DNA of 64,000 bases from NCBI RefSeq assembly GCF_933775445.1, contig NC_065874.1, positions 34,208,093 through 34,272,092 on the forward strand, in the 5' to 3' direction. Below the pieces are notes generated by a model. That model was not told where the DNA came from and made no database searches. It saw only the letters and a list, made by a program, of their open reading frames with translations. How positions within the stretch are numbered: position 1 is the first letter of the stretch; every line of letters starts with the position of its first letter. This stretch comes from Argentina anserina. Taxonomy: Eukaryota > Streptophyta > Magnoliopsida > Rosales > Rosaceae. The position numbers were made by a program, and so were the translations under genes. Below, in pieces: positions 37,975 through 50,700 of the stretch.

Positions 37975-38644
37975 GAAATGCATCATATCGTATATAAATA
38001 TACAGATTTACAGTAGTAGTGAGACTGTTTCAAACTATGAAGGCGTGTTTCTTTCTATTTGCAGGCTTACTGGTGTTTTCAAACTGTTTCAACTGCCGCC
38101 CCTTCTAACACTAGCTTAGGATAGCATAGTTTATTGGTTGAATGGTTGATCATATCATTGGAGGATCACAATTTCTAAATACAAAAAATTTCATATGATG
38201 ACTATTGGCACATCCAATGTTTTTTTTTCTTTTTAATTATAGAAAATAAGTCGACAGATCGTTGCAAAAGGAACAATTTCAGAAAAGATTCAGAAAATTA
38301 TTCTGTTGTGGTCTTATGTTCTCGTCGCAACTTAACAGTATGTTATCTTTGATATAGTCAGCGAAAATATTGTCTTTTTTTTTTGGTCAATAGCGAAAAT
38401 ATTGTCATTACGTATTTCTGAGGAAATCACTAGTGGTTGTACCACAAAATTGAAGGGCTAATTTCATGCTTGATACAGTTAAAAGAAAAACCAAGAGCAC
38501 TGCTCGTGGTCTTGACAGTAGTGATAAGAGGCAAAAGTTTGAGTGGACATATCTTATATTCAAGGTTTAGTCCTATTTGACTTGAAGGAAGATGATTACT
38601 TTTAAAGTGTTTTGATACCAACTAAGACCACATTATATGAATGC
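36861..38644 (-). promoter_or_regulatory. 5' UTR intron, promoter and GA tract of the U-box gene
   Basis: On the minus strand a good acceptor (TTTCAG, then exon from 36889) precedes the ATG, and a good donor (CTTCAAG/GTGAGC) ends an upstream exon at 37567. A UTR intron of 36890-37566 is therefore likely. A TATA-like CTATATAGA lies at 37791-37799. A 45-base GA (CT on the gene strand) microsatellite at 37926-37970 sits about 130 bases further upstream. From 38000 to 38644 nothing else is seen. Confidence 0.6.
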
Positions 38645-38657
38645 ATAAGTGAAAATG

Positions 38658-39974
38658 CATAAGTGTTTTGATATCATGATATTGTCAATACTAACTATGT
38701 TGTGAATAAATTTTAGATTGATGGTAGCTGGAATATGATCATGTTTGGTGAAAATCTTCCTCAAGAAATAATTGCTCAAGTGTTATCTGTTCATATTGCT
38801 GAATGTGATATTCCTGATCAAGTTATATGAGGCAGACTTCTTCTGGAATTTTCTCCGTAAAATCTGCTTACAATGTGCTATATGATGAACAGGGCTTCCA
38901 AAAGTATGTTTGGATGAAGATTTGGTCTCTTCCTATACCTCCAAAAATTAAAATATTCTAATGCACCTTTGTTTCAAATAAATTGTTAACTAATGAGCAG
39001 AGGTTTCGAATGAAGCTTGCCTCCAATCCTCACTGCAAATTATGCACTAATACTCCAAAAACAATGATTCACCTCTTCAGGGACTGTTCTAAGTCTAAAC
39101 AGGTTCGGCAAATTTTAAGATTCACCCGAATATCCTTGCTACCTTTGTTCTGAGTTGGGAAAATTGGATCTATGCTAATTTGCTTCAGAAATGGTACTAT
39201 ATGAATACTATCAGTTGGGATATCTTCTTCATCTATTGTTGTTGGTTTATATGGAAATGGAGGTGCAAATCCATTTTTGACAGCTCCTTCAAGTATCCTT
39301 TCAATATTTCTGAAGTTGTTTTTTTAGTTATGCTGATGAATGGGCTAAAGCTAATACTAAGCTTGGTACACATTTGCCTAAACATGTGGAGATGTTATAT
39401 TGTATTAAATCAGCTGTTGAAAAATTTAAACTGAATGTTGATGGCTCCATGATGAATAATGGAAATATTAGAGCATGAGTTGTGCTTAGGGATGAGGTTG
39501 GCTATTGGCAGGGTGGGTTTATGGTGAACATTGGGACTGCGGAGGTCCTACAAGTTGAGGCTTAGGGCTTGTTTCATGATCTACACCTAGCTCGTAGCTT
39601 AAAGATTTCAAGACTGGAATTTGAGTATGATTCTTTAGTGGTTAACAATCTTCTTCAACATGATAATATTGATTTGCATCCTCTTGGGACCTTGATAATG
39701 AATTGCAAAAGCCTGATGTGTACCTTTGATTTTATTGATGTGAACCATGTCTACAGAGAGAGGAATATGGTAGCTGATATCCTTGCTAAACATAATACAT
39801 CTAATGATAGAGCAATATGTATCTTACATGACCCTCCGACACTGGTTTTTGATGCTCTACTGGATGACATTGTTGGTTTTTCTAGAGCTATGGAGTTTTA
39901 TGACTTGTAGCTCTTGCTAGTTTCATTTTTTGCTTTCTTTTGCTTGGGCTAATTGCCCATTTGTACCAAAACAA
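38658..39974 (+). mobile_element. 5'-truncated LINE with 13-bp target duplication
   Basis: The insertion is flanked by ATAAGTGAAAATG at 38645-38657 and 39975-39987. Inside, in a frame broken by stops, is the 3' end of a plant LINE. A zf-RVT-like segment (FSVKSAYNVLYD, then CKLCTNTPKTMIHLFRDC) is followed by an RNase H-like RVT_3 domain (LNVDGS, then EFEYDSLVVNNLLQ and RERNMVADILAKH), ending at a TAG at 39908-39910. The reverse transcriptase core and all upstream parts are missing, as in typical 5' truncation. The 3' tail is only weakly A-rich (ACCAAAACAA). Confidence 0.88.
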
Positions 39975-40059
39975 ATAAGTGAAAATGTGCCAAAATATAA
40001 AACAAATCTATGAGTTAGACATCTATCCTACAAATTGACTTTTATTTTTGCATGAATAC

Positions 40060-43000
40060 TGTTAGAAAATCAGTGATATATTGAATATATAATTTAATAA
40101 ACTGAATTATAAAATAATTATAAAACATAAATAGAACATGAAATTCTAAAAACGAAGAGTACGAAAGAAATTCAATATGAACTTAACCAAAATACCGAAT
40201 GATAGATGATGGAAAAACTAGTTGAGACATGTGTGATACCACATTGTGCTTAAGACATTTATGCCTCATTTACCGGTGCATGGATGCTTGGCGTTTGTCT
40301 CCCAAGATATAACGATTAAATAATTATAGAAAGTTGCACTACTAACTAGAACTTTCAACGAACTCGAAAAGTACATCTTTCTATCACTATAAAAAAGCTA
40401 AGACAGTTTGAGAAAGGGAGAGATGATGTGTTTGGAATGATTTTACAATGAAATGATGATGGTTATTTATATAGTGATGATTTGCAATCAGCAATGAATA
40501 AGATGGTTGTTGGAATTCAAAGAGAATGTGACATACATAAGTTACAGTCAATGAATACAAAAATGTTTTATGTTACAAATCTCCCCATAACATTCATGTT
40601 GTTACATAATTTGAATATTTAAGAGAAGGTGAAACATCCAAAAGGAATTTTCGGAAATGCAAAAAGATTATACGTTCCGACCCCCAATTCGATGTTGCAT
40701 TCGTCTAGGTTCAACCTCAGCCTCCGACTCAGATTTGAACTCTAACTCTGATTCTTTATCCTGAACATCATCAGTTTCATCTTGGTTGGCTTCACGTGCC
40801 CATTTAGAAGAATTATATTACTCTCTAGACTTTCGTGGAAATACATTTTCAAATAAAGATGCATTTTTCGATTCTATTATCATATCCTTATGGATTTCTG
40901 GAATTTTCAAATCGTGTACTAGGAATCGATAAGCCGAACTTTTATGTGCATATCCAATAAAGATGCAATTAACCGTTTTAGGCCCATTCTTCACCTTTTT
41001 AGGTTTATAATTTTTTACTTTTGCCAAATATCCCCATATTCTTAAGTATTTGTAGAATGGCTTTCTCCATTTCCATAGCTCATATGGAGTTTTCTCTTCT
41101 TTCTTTTTGAGAACCTTATTTAAAAAGTAATTTGTTGTGAGTATTGCGTCTCCCCATATGTTGGGTGACATCCCAGAGTTGAGTAGTATAGCATTTATCA
41201 TATCCTTTAAAGTATGATTTTTGTGTTCTGCTACACCATTAGATTATGGTGAATATGGAGCAGTCATTTGATGTATAATCTCATTCTGAGCATAAATCTC
41301 AGCAAATGCCAATTCATACTCACCTCCTCAGTCACTTCTTAGTGCCCTAATTTTCCTGTTGAGTTGGTTTTCATTTTTGAACCTCAGTTTTATAGAAAAC
41401 GAATTTCTCTATAGCCTCACTTTTGCTTTTAACAAATACACATAGCAATATTTCGTGCTATCATCTATGAAGGTAATAAAGTATTTATTATTCCCTCTAG
41501 ATAATGTTGATTTTAAATCACACACATCTGTATGAATCAGATCAAGGGGTTCACTGTTTCTTTCAACACTTTGGAAAGATGATCTAGTCAATTTTGCCAC
41601 TACACAAGTTTCACACTTATGTTTTGAATCAATTTAGAATTTTGGTAAGTGTTCCATGTTAATTAACTTTAGCAAAGTATCATAATCAACATGTCTTAGT
41701 CTACCGTGCCATAAATTGGAAAACTCAATCATATAGGTGGAAGCAGAAGCTTCATTCATTTTCTTGATCATAGTCATAATCATCTCACCCAATACATAGC
41801 CCTTACCCACAAACATTCCATTCTTGGATAAAACAAGCTTATCAGACTCTATTACTATGTGAAACCCATGAGTGTTCAGCAGTGCACCAGAAATCAGATT
41901 CTTGCGGATCTCCGGAACATACATGACATTGTTCAGAATCAGCTCATTTCCAGAGGTCATCTTTAGAATCACTTTTGATTTCCCCTTGATGGCAGAGGTA
42001 GCATAGTTCCCCATGTACAGAATCTCCCCTTCCTCAGATGTTTAAAGGTGGAGAACATCTTGTCAACACATACATGCTTGGTGGCTCCAGTGTCCATCCA
42101 CCATTCCTTGGGGTTTGAATCCACCATGTTCATCTCAGATATCATGCAACATGGGTTCATGTCTGCAACTTCTTGAGTGACAGCTTCAATCAGGTTTGCC
42201 TCATTCTTCTTGTTTCTCTTTGATTTGTTGCAATCAACATACTTGTGACTAGTTTTGTCACAGTTGTAGCACTTGTCTTCAAACCTTGGCTTTTTAGAGA
42301 TGACTCCTTTGGCCCCAGCTTGGACCCTTGATACTTGCCTTTTTTGTTTTTGGAACTTTGACCATGTTCCACCAGATTTGCCTTGGTAGAGGCGCCATTG
42401 ATCCATGTCTTCTTCTCAGATCCTCGGTTGTCTTCCTCAATGCGAAGCCTAACCTCCAGATCCTCCATAGTCATTTTCTTTCGCTTGTGCTTCAAATAAT
42501 TCTCAAAGCCCTTCCAAGCATGTGGTAACTTTTCAATAGCATATGCCACTTGAAAACTTTCACCTAGCTACATTCATTCAACGTGAATCTCATGCAGAAT
42601 TAGTTGAATCTCAGATAATTGACTCATCACGGTCTTAGAATCCACCATCTTATAATCAAGGAAGCGGCCCACGATAAACTTCTTGGCGCCGGCATCCTCG
42701 GTCTTATATTTTTTCTCCAAGGATTCTCATAGCTCATTTGTCGTTCCCATGCTAATGTACACATTGTACAATGAGTCGGCCATACCATTCATGATATAAT
42801 TCATACATAAGTAGTTAGAATTATTCCATGCATTCACAACATCAATCTTAGCTTGATCGCCTTGGTCATCTTCCTTGAACTCAAGAGCATTCTCCGACAG
42901 AATCCTTGCCCGATTTAGAGTGGTCAGATAAAACATCATCTTTTGTTGCCACCTCTTGAAGTGCAACCCGTTGAACTTCTCAGGCTTCTCTCCATGAGAT

Positions 43001-43579
43001 ACTGAGACAGGTACAACATGCACAGTCGGCACCAAAGGTCCTTTGCCATTTCCATAATTATCTCTGTTAGTCATTTTTTCGAAAATTGAAACACACACAA
43101 GGTGCAAGGATGATTGGCGTTTGTCTCCCAAGATATAACAGTTAAGAGAAGGTGAAACATCTAAAATAAATTTTCGGAAATGCAAAAAAAATAACGTTAT
43201 GATCCCCAATTCGATGTTGCATTCGTGTCCGCAAGCATACATGAGTTTCTTGTAACCTGAGATTTGCACCCCCTAGAGTGCGAGAGAGGGTATAAAAAAA
43301 CTTATACACTTTACAACCCATAAACAATGGATTCTATATAAAACTTTTTCAACACTTCGTTTTTTCAATGTGGGACAAACATTTTTCCTCATTCTAAGTA
43401 GCAATCTTTGATGACAATTTCTTATTCACCAAATTATACAAACAAACATATGATCTTGTAGCTCTCATTATGGACAACTCAAATCTATGTTCATCTTTGA
43501 TTAATTTTAAGTTTAACTTAATTTAATTAATCAATTAAAATTTGATTTAAAATGGTTTATCAAAACAATTTTTCCAACA
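40060..43579 (-). mobile_element. Decayed Ty1/copia retrotransposon with AATAC target duplication
   Basis: The element runs from TGTTAG at 40060 to CCAACA at 43579 and is flanked by AATAC (40055-40059 and 43580-43584). It is read on the minus strand. Terminal repeats are only partly recognisable. A block at 43105-43215 recurs at 40284-40318 and 40620-40735, and in that left copy it is split by about 300 bases containing a TATA box (CTATATAAATAACC on the minus strand). It lies between the U-box gene and the callose synthase gene. Confidence 0.85.
40818..43074 (-). pseudogene. copia gag-pol remnant (gag, protease, integrase; no RT)
   Basis: From the ATG at 43074: a gag N-terminus (EKPEKFNGLHFKRWQQKMMF) interrupted by a TGA where Trp is expected after TNEL, then a UBN2-type segment, a zinc knuckle (CYNCDKTSHKYVDC), a protease motif (WWMDTGATKHVC), a GAG-pre-integrase motif (LWHGRLRH), an integrase core ([24 protein letters not shown]) and the integrase tail ending ENVFPRKSRE near 40818. 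Several stops and frameshifts break it. Reverse transcriptase and RNase H are deleted, so the copy is not autonomous. Confidence 0.9.
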
Positions 43580-45345
43580 AATACGACTTGGTCTAACACG
43601 GTGGAGAGAAAAACTTAGTAGTCCGAACGTTGATACCTACAAACTCCACTCATTTGTCTGCTCTTGTAAATTGTTGGCACTAGATTCCATTACCACACAA
43701 CAAGGAATTGATCACTCAGAAAAGTGATGTGCTTTGTAAAATCTATCCCACAAATGCATATAAAAGGCAACTAGACACTCAATATCACTGCCGTAAGTAT
43801 ATAATGTGTTCTGCAAACTCCAAATGCAAAGGCCTGTTTACAATTGTATAATTGAATTTGACGAGGGGTGCTTGAAAAAGACATCTACTGTTCTTCCTAT
43901 TGCCAAAGCAATAGTGTTCTCTGAGGTTTCTAAGGTATCTGTAGGTGAAACTTGATAAAAATCTTTGAACTTTTCTAAATTAATAAAGCTGTACTTGTAC
44001 TTAATTTTACTTTACCATTTTCCTCCTGTACACTAATTTGTGTGATTGTTGATGTTTTGGATTTTAGGTGCTAGACTTCTGTTCACCTTCCAAGGCATTG
44101 AACAATGCATTTGATGCTGGTGGACTTTGAGTGAAGTGCGAGGAGCTAGAGTAAGTTTTAAGGGCAAATCTCATGCCTGTACTCAACCTGTGTAAGAGTT
44201 GAATATTTTTATCCTGCACAGACGCGTTCAAAATGTTTGGTTGATGAGGTTGTCAAGGAAAACAAAAACGACTAGGATCGAATCAATTGACAATAGTTAG
44301 AGATTAAACCCAAAATCTTATAATCTATACTCATAATGTAATACATATGATTAAGTTATCAATATTCCTAGTTTGGGTAGGTATAGTTTGACTTGGCTTG
44401 TTTGAAGTTCAAAACTACAGTTAGATACCAGCTCGGACTACGTTCAGAGGCCATAAGTGAAAGGAGAAATGGTGAATTTTCAAATCAAGTGCAGCAGCCC
44501 TCGTCAGGAGTCGTGCTTCTAAATTTGCTCGCACTCGTCGGCTGCCGGCGGTGTTGGAAACCAGAACTTCTCCATGCATATAAGAAGCAGAGATATCTCA
44601 AACAACTCGCACAACAGACTCAATCTGCTCTGAACTAGAACGGGTCTTGTAATATGAATATCAGAAGATGACTGCCCAGCCGGTTCTGGGTAGTGGACCC
44701 GCCGCCCAATTTGCCGGAGTGTCTCGGAAGAGCCGATGGCAGTTCAACTGATTTGGTACCATAATTTTTTTTTAAGGTGGACTTCTGGCCCCGATGAGGC
44801 CCATTTCGGCAAATTTGGTATAAAGGGCAGTGAGTTTTGTATGAATAAGATCATCAATTACCGTTGATTTATTATAGTTTCATCACTGTCATGTAAATAT
44901 CTATCATCTTTCTGTAAGTAATCTTTCTCGTTACTCATATAGAAATACGTTTTTGACTCTTGTGGGATGCCTTAGTTAAACCCTCATTAGTTTTTTTTTT
45001 CTGGACGTGTCTTCTTGGTGGGGAGATATTCGCATCATTCAGGGTGTAAGACGTGCTGACCCCGTCGTTCTTAAGATTACTATCACCGTGATTAGACGCA
45101 AGCTCATGTTAATCAGTCTAGTTTTAAATCTTTTAATACTAATAGAATTATTGCTGAACAGTAGAATTTAATTAATATTTAACCCATGTGTTCTTACTAT
45201 TCTTCTTGTTTAGATTGTTTTGCTTCCCTCTTGAGTGGGTTAGATTCGCAACGTTGTAAGTTTCTTGCCTTTGACATTAGTTCTACTAAGCATTGACCTC
45301 CCCCTCATTGGTTTGATATAGGCGTTTATTTTCCAATAAAAATGA
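43580..45345. other. Intergenic DNA, no gene recognised
   Basis: An 81-residue open frame at 44393-44638 has no recognisable domain. The stretch 44640-44820 is GC-richer and may be a repeat fragment. Confidence 0.45.
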
Positions 45346-45857
45346 CTATAGTATAATCTCATTAAATTAATATCCGATTAATTAATAATTCCACTAAAAT
45401 ATTATTTTTTAATGGTCCCAGTTCGGGGGTAACATGCTAAATTAATAATTCATTAAATTTGTAAGATCATAGAAATTTGAGAATTCATATAGATCTCATT
45501 GAATGTATAAATTAATAATGACATAATTTATATAATAAATTTTATATTATGAGGATTTTATTGAATAATTTTGTTGATTTAATTATCATAAAATAAAATA
45601 ATATAATACATCGAACAACATAATATTTTGAACAACGGTATCCGTGATAAATCAAACAGTATAGTGCATGAACAAAGTAAAACTTGTGTTTTCTTAGGAA
45701 AAAATGAAAGAAAATATTTATTATACCTTGATAAATTGATAAGTTATTAGTTAATCGATAAATTAATAGATTATTAATTAATTAATATATTAATATCTTA
45801 CTAAAATAATAAATTTCGCTAGTCCCGAGTTTATTAATTTATAAAGATTTTACTATA
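45346..45857. mobile_element. TIR-bearing non-autonomous DNA transposon, about 510 bp
   Basis: The left end CTATAGTATAATCTCATTAA is the imperfect inverse of the right end, which reads TTATAAAGATTTTACTATA; over some 25 bases they differ at about five positions. The interior is very AT-rich and carries inverted GGTCCC/CTAGTCCCGAG motifs. No coding capacity. No clear target duplication was read. Confidence 0.6.
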
Positions 45858-47508
45858 TTGAGTTTGTGTGTAAAAGTTAAAAGTAATAGATTTATACGTT
45901 TTATCTCGAAATGTTAATTTACACCTTTGCAAATGATGGACATGATTGTATACTCGATAGATATGTTATTTATAGATTCGTCATATGTTAATCTAGTTCG
46001 ACAATTTGATAAGCAAAACATATGTATTGCTTTAATTCAAGAGACTTTAACCGACATCCCATGCTAAATTAATGACTATCAAAGTATATATATAACATCG
46101 GGCGTTGATATTGTTGTAGGCTTTAACCGACAATTTGATCAATATATGTTTAGCGACGAAATAATGAACTTCATTTATAAATGAATATCGAAAGTGACAG
46201 TGTAATGTAGAAATTAAACATCAAATTTGTGTATATAAGGAATCCGTTTTTAAAACATTTAAAAGTAATAAACACCGAAGAACGGTGGAAGTGTTGAACG
46301 CACAATTGATTGGTCGTTTTGATGTCGACGCGGAGACTGGAGTCCATTCCTTTCCTCTTAAAAGAATCGCGCTTTTTCTGTGCGTCTGCGACGCACATGT
46401 GAGCCCTACGCCCCTCTCTCCACCATGATTAATTGATTATAGATATAACAAACCGACAATTGTCTCTTATCCTAGGAGCTAGAGTCCAAAAGTGAGCTGC
46501 GACAACATATTTATCATTCTCTCCTTTCCGATTCCCATTCTAGTAAGGCAGAAATAAGCATTTACTGCGGGGCATAACCGTCTATTGGAAGAATACAAAA
46601 CGGCTAACTTTTTAATCCGACTTTTTAGCTAATGGATCTTAAGAATCTTACCTTTTTGAATTTCAAATTGCATGACCAAGCTACCCCAGGGTTTATCCAG
46701 TGCTAATTACAACTTTAACCCAGCACAAATTTAGGCCTAAAATATCCAGTTCACTAACAAAAATAAGAAAATGAAATCAGCAACATTGATATGGTTACTC
46801 ATAGTCAATAAGCTCATGTTTAACTCGAATTTTATCTAATTTTTCTCCAACTTATATGTCCAAATGTTGGGTTTGATTTTTTCTTCTTAAACCATGAATC
46901 AATATTGAGAAATAAATGATATACCGTATATTTTGGCCTATTAGTATTAACATATGCACGACATAAATATTATATGTTAAATGTTGCTATAAGCTAGGCT
47001 TCGCATAGCAAAAAGATATCCGAAAATATTTTCACTAGAATGCTTTGAAAGTGTTTGCTAACACAATATCGTAGTTGTTTGACGAATTTTAAAACTATTT
47101 ACGACCGGCTTTAAGTGAATTATTTGTTTTTTTTAATAATTAAGTGAATTATTTATTTAGTTGTAAGGTCGTTACAGATTTATCATTTATAGTCGCAAGA
47201 AGGTACGAGACGGAAGGGCAGTATGGGAAAACAACCTTCGAATCTGACCCCACACAAGTGACAGCAGTGGTTAAATTTCTCTCTTTCTTTGATGAGCGTA
47301 CTGTAGCAAGTAGTAGAGTAGCTTAAACTTGCAGCACTCTTCTAGTCTTCTTCTTCTTCTTCTTCTCTCTCTCAGGCGCGGCCTTGGTAAGTAGGTTTTC
47401 TCTCCCAGGGTTTCTAATCTCCTCTGCAAAGAGCTCTTTTCTCACCTCGCTTTTTCTTCATTCACATTCCCCCTCTTCTTTTTCGTATCTCCACTTTTTC
47501 TATTATAC

Positions 47509-47559
<51 letters not shown>

Positions 47560-47759
47560 GTTCAGATGTGCTTCGCCTGGTGAGCTTTCATCTCTAATTT
47601 CTGCAGCTCTTGATTTTTCCGATTCCAGCTTTCTCTGTTTGAAATTTGAATTTGAATTTGAATTTGATTTGATTTTTTTGAAGTTCATTTTGTCAGCGAA
47701 GGTTGAGGCTTGAGTGAGGAGTGATTGAGGTGTGAGGTTTTGATTGGTTGCGACGAGAA
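45858..47759. other. Intergenic region and CALS3 promoter side
   Basis: AT-rich DNA without a gene to about 47100. From 47330 the sequence is pyrimidine-rich and leader-like: CTT repeats near 47345, a CT microsatellite at 47516-47555, and a possible leader intron (donor CGCCTG/GTGAGC near 47580, acceptor TTTGTCAG near 47697). Confidence 0.5.
47516..47555 (+). repeat. (CT)n microsatellite in the callose synthase leader
   Basis: Twenty CT repeats end about 205 bases before the ATG at 47760. Confidence 0.9.
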
Positions 47760-50700
47760 ATGTCGTCGTCGTCGAGAGCGGGGGCGGATCAGCCGCCGCA
47801 GCCGCAGCGGCGTCTCCAGCGGACGCAGACAGCTGGAAACCTAGGGGAGACGGCTTTTGACAGTGAGGTGGTGCCGTCGTCGCTCGTCAAAATCGCTCCG
47901 ATTCTTCGTGTGGCCAACGAGGTCGAACCGCACAATCCCAGGGTTGCTTATCTATGTGAGTTTTTCCATGTCCTCTGAGATTGTTGTGTACTTGGATCAA
48001 ACGCCATGTCGTTTTGTGTATGTTTACCTGGCTATGCTGTTTGTGCACCGGAGCTTAGATTGTGCTTGGCCTCGGTGATTCCGAGTTGAATATGGTCCAG
48101 TGTTTAGTTTGTTTGCATTATCTGTTCTCATTTGATGTGTATATGTGCTAAGTCTGATGTTCATTTTGTTTTAGGTTTCTGGAGGTAGTTTGTTGGTTTC
48201 TATTTTCTTTGATGACTATTGGAAATGAGTGTACGCTTGATTGTTTATGTAGGTCGATTTTATGCCTTTGAGCAAGCACATAACTTGGATCCCACTTCTA
48301 GTGGGCGTGGTGTTCGTCAGTTTAAAACTTCTCTTCTTCAACGTCTGGAAAGGGTATGTACTATTTTGCTTCATCTAAAGCATGTTAACTGTTTGTATTG
48401 CAGAATGAGAGCTGTTAATGTAAGATATACTGTCTTAAAATATGTTTATTCCTATTAAGAAATGAGCATTCCTTTTGTAGCCTTGTTAAACTCTTTTATA
48501 CTCACAACGATAATTCCATATAGTTGCTCTCATCTGCCTTTGACAAAGGGTAGAAAGGAAAACTAGTATGATATATACTGTCTTAAAATATGTTTATTCC
48601 TATTAAGAAATGAGCATTCCTTTTGTAGCCTTGTTAAACTCTTTTATACTCACAACGATAATTCCATATAGTTGCTCTCATCTGCCTTTGACAAAGGGTA
48701 GAAAGGAAAACTAGTATGATATATATGCCACACGACTCTTTCTTGCTTTAGACGTTCATAAAAGTAAGTTCTTTGGTTCTAGTTTGTTCGCTAAGCCAAG
48801 TTGTACTCTATTTCAGGAGAATGATCCGACCCTTATGGGAAGGGTGAAAAAAAGTGATGCACGTGAAATGCAAAGCTTTTATCAACACTATTACAAAAAA
48901 TATATTCAAGCTTTGCAAAATGTGGCCGATAAAGCTGACCGGTGGGTTCTGGAGATAATTAGTTTCGTTGTAGTAAGTTTGAAATGGTTATTAAGGCCGA
49001 ATAAAGCTGACCATTTTATTTTATATACAGTGCACAACTTACCAAGGCCTACCAGACTGCCAATGTTCTATTTGAGGTTTTAAGGGCTGTTAATATGACA
49101 CAATCTATCGAAGTCTCTCATGAGGTGAGAGTTCATGTGATTGTTTAACTACTGTCAAGATTTTACTGCTACCTAATTTTGTCTGTTGTCTGTTTCATGT
49201 CTGTTTGGCAATGATTACTTCACTTTTTATGCTTGTAGATATTGGAAGCTCATGGTAAAGTTGCGGAAAAGACAGAGCTATTGGTTGCTTACAATATCCT
49301 TCCACTTGATCGCGACAGTGCAAATCAAGCCATTATGAGATACCCTGAGGTATGTTAATATGTTTTGGATATAAAGAAGGTACCACCAGACCCACCAGTT
49401 TCTATTTGAGGGAAGGTTATTTCTGCTTCAATTTTCCTTATCCTTCTAGTGTTCTCCAGATTCAAGCTGCTGTTTTTGCTCTTCGTAACACCAGAGGTCT
49501 TCCTTGGCCGAAGGAATACAAAAAGAAAAAAGACGAGGATGTTCTTGATTGGCTGCAGTCTATGTTTGGGTTTCAGGTGATGTAATTGGATATATATTAT
49601 TTACTTTGAAAGTGCGGTTGGCTTTTTGTGGCTGCATGTATTAATTGATTATTTTTGAATCAAAGTACAAGATATTTGCTCTCTTAATTATTGCTCATGA
49701 ACTACTGTAATAAATTTCAGAAGGACAGCGTGGCAAATCAACGGGAACACCTGATATTATTACTTGCAAACGTGCACATAAGACAGTTTCCAAAGCCTGA
49801 TCAACAGCCTAAGGTTTGTACTTGTCTTGTACACTTGGTGCTGCTATGATTTTACATCCTCTAAAAGAATACCCAAAAAAACAAAACAAAATCTTTGATT
49901 ACTTTTAAAGCTTATTTTTCACCTAGTCTGAATGGACCTGAACTAGTGTTATTTATTTTGTGATCCAACTAGTTTAAGAGAATTTTTGTTGCTATATTTT
50001 TGCAATGCCATAATCATGAACATTTTTTGTTAGTTGGATGACCGTGCTCTGACAGAAGTGATGAAGAAGCTTTTCAAGAATTACAAAAAATGGTGCAAGT
50101 ACCTGGGCCGGAAAAGTAGCCTTTGGTAAGATGCCTATTGCAAATGTCATTGTCTGACAAGCTAGTTGCATGTTTACCTTCTTGAGTTTGTGGTTTGATT
50201 GAAAATTTGAATGTCTATTCCAGTTGGCATGAGACAGATTAATTATGCGTATCTTTTACTATCAACTTAGATTCAAGTATAAAAATAGAGCTCTATTTGA
50301 TTTAGATAATGAGATCAAAAGATTGAGGTCAATGTATCTAAACTTATTGTTTTTAAATTTCGGGAAGAAAAGAATATACTTTTCATAATGTGTTTGTGGT
50401 TTTTATCTTAGGTTACCGACCATACAGCAAGAGGTGCAACAGCGTAAGCTACTATACATGGGTCTATATCTTTTGATTTGGGGCGAAGCAGCGAATTTGA
50501 GATTCATGCCGGAATGCCTTTGTTACATTTATCATCATGTATGTGTAGTAATGATTTTATCTACTTTACATTACATATGCAACTATGCTATATCAAAGAT
50601 AGCTCAGCCTCGGGTACTTAACTAACTATTGATATCCAAATCTAGATGTCAACTTGATATAATAGGATAGGTTGTGGTTCATCATATTGATCTATCCGCT

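Noticed and set aside
46171..46398. 75-codon minus-strand open frame
   Set aside because: No recognisable domain or gene signals; typical of chance frames in AT-rich DNA.
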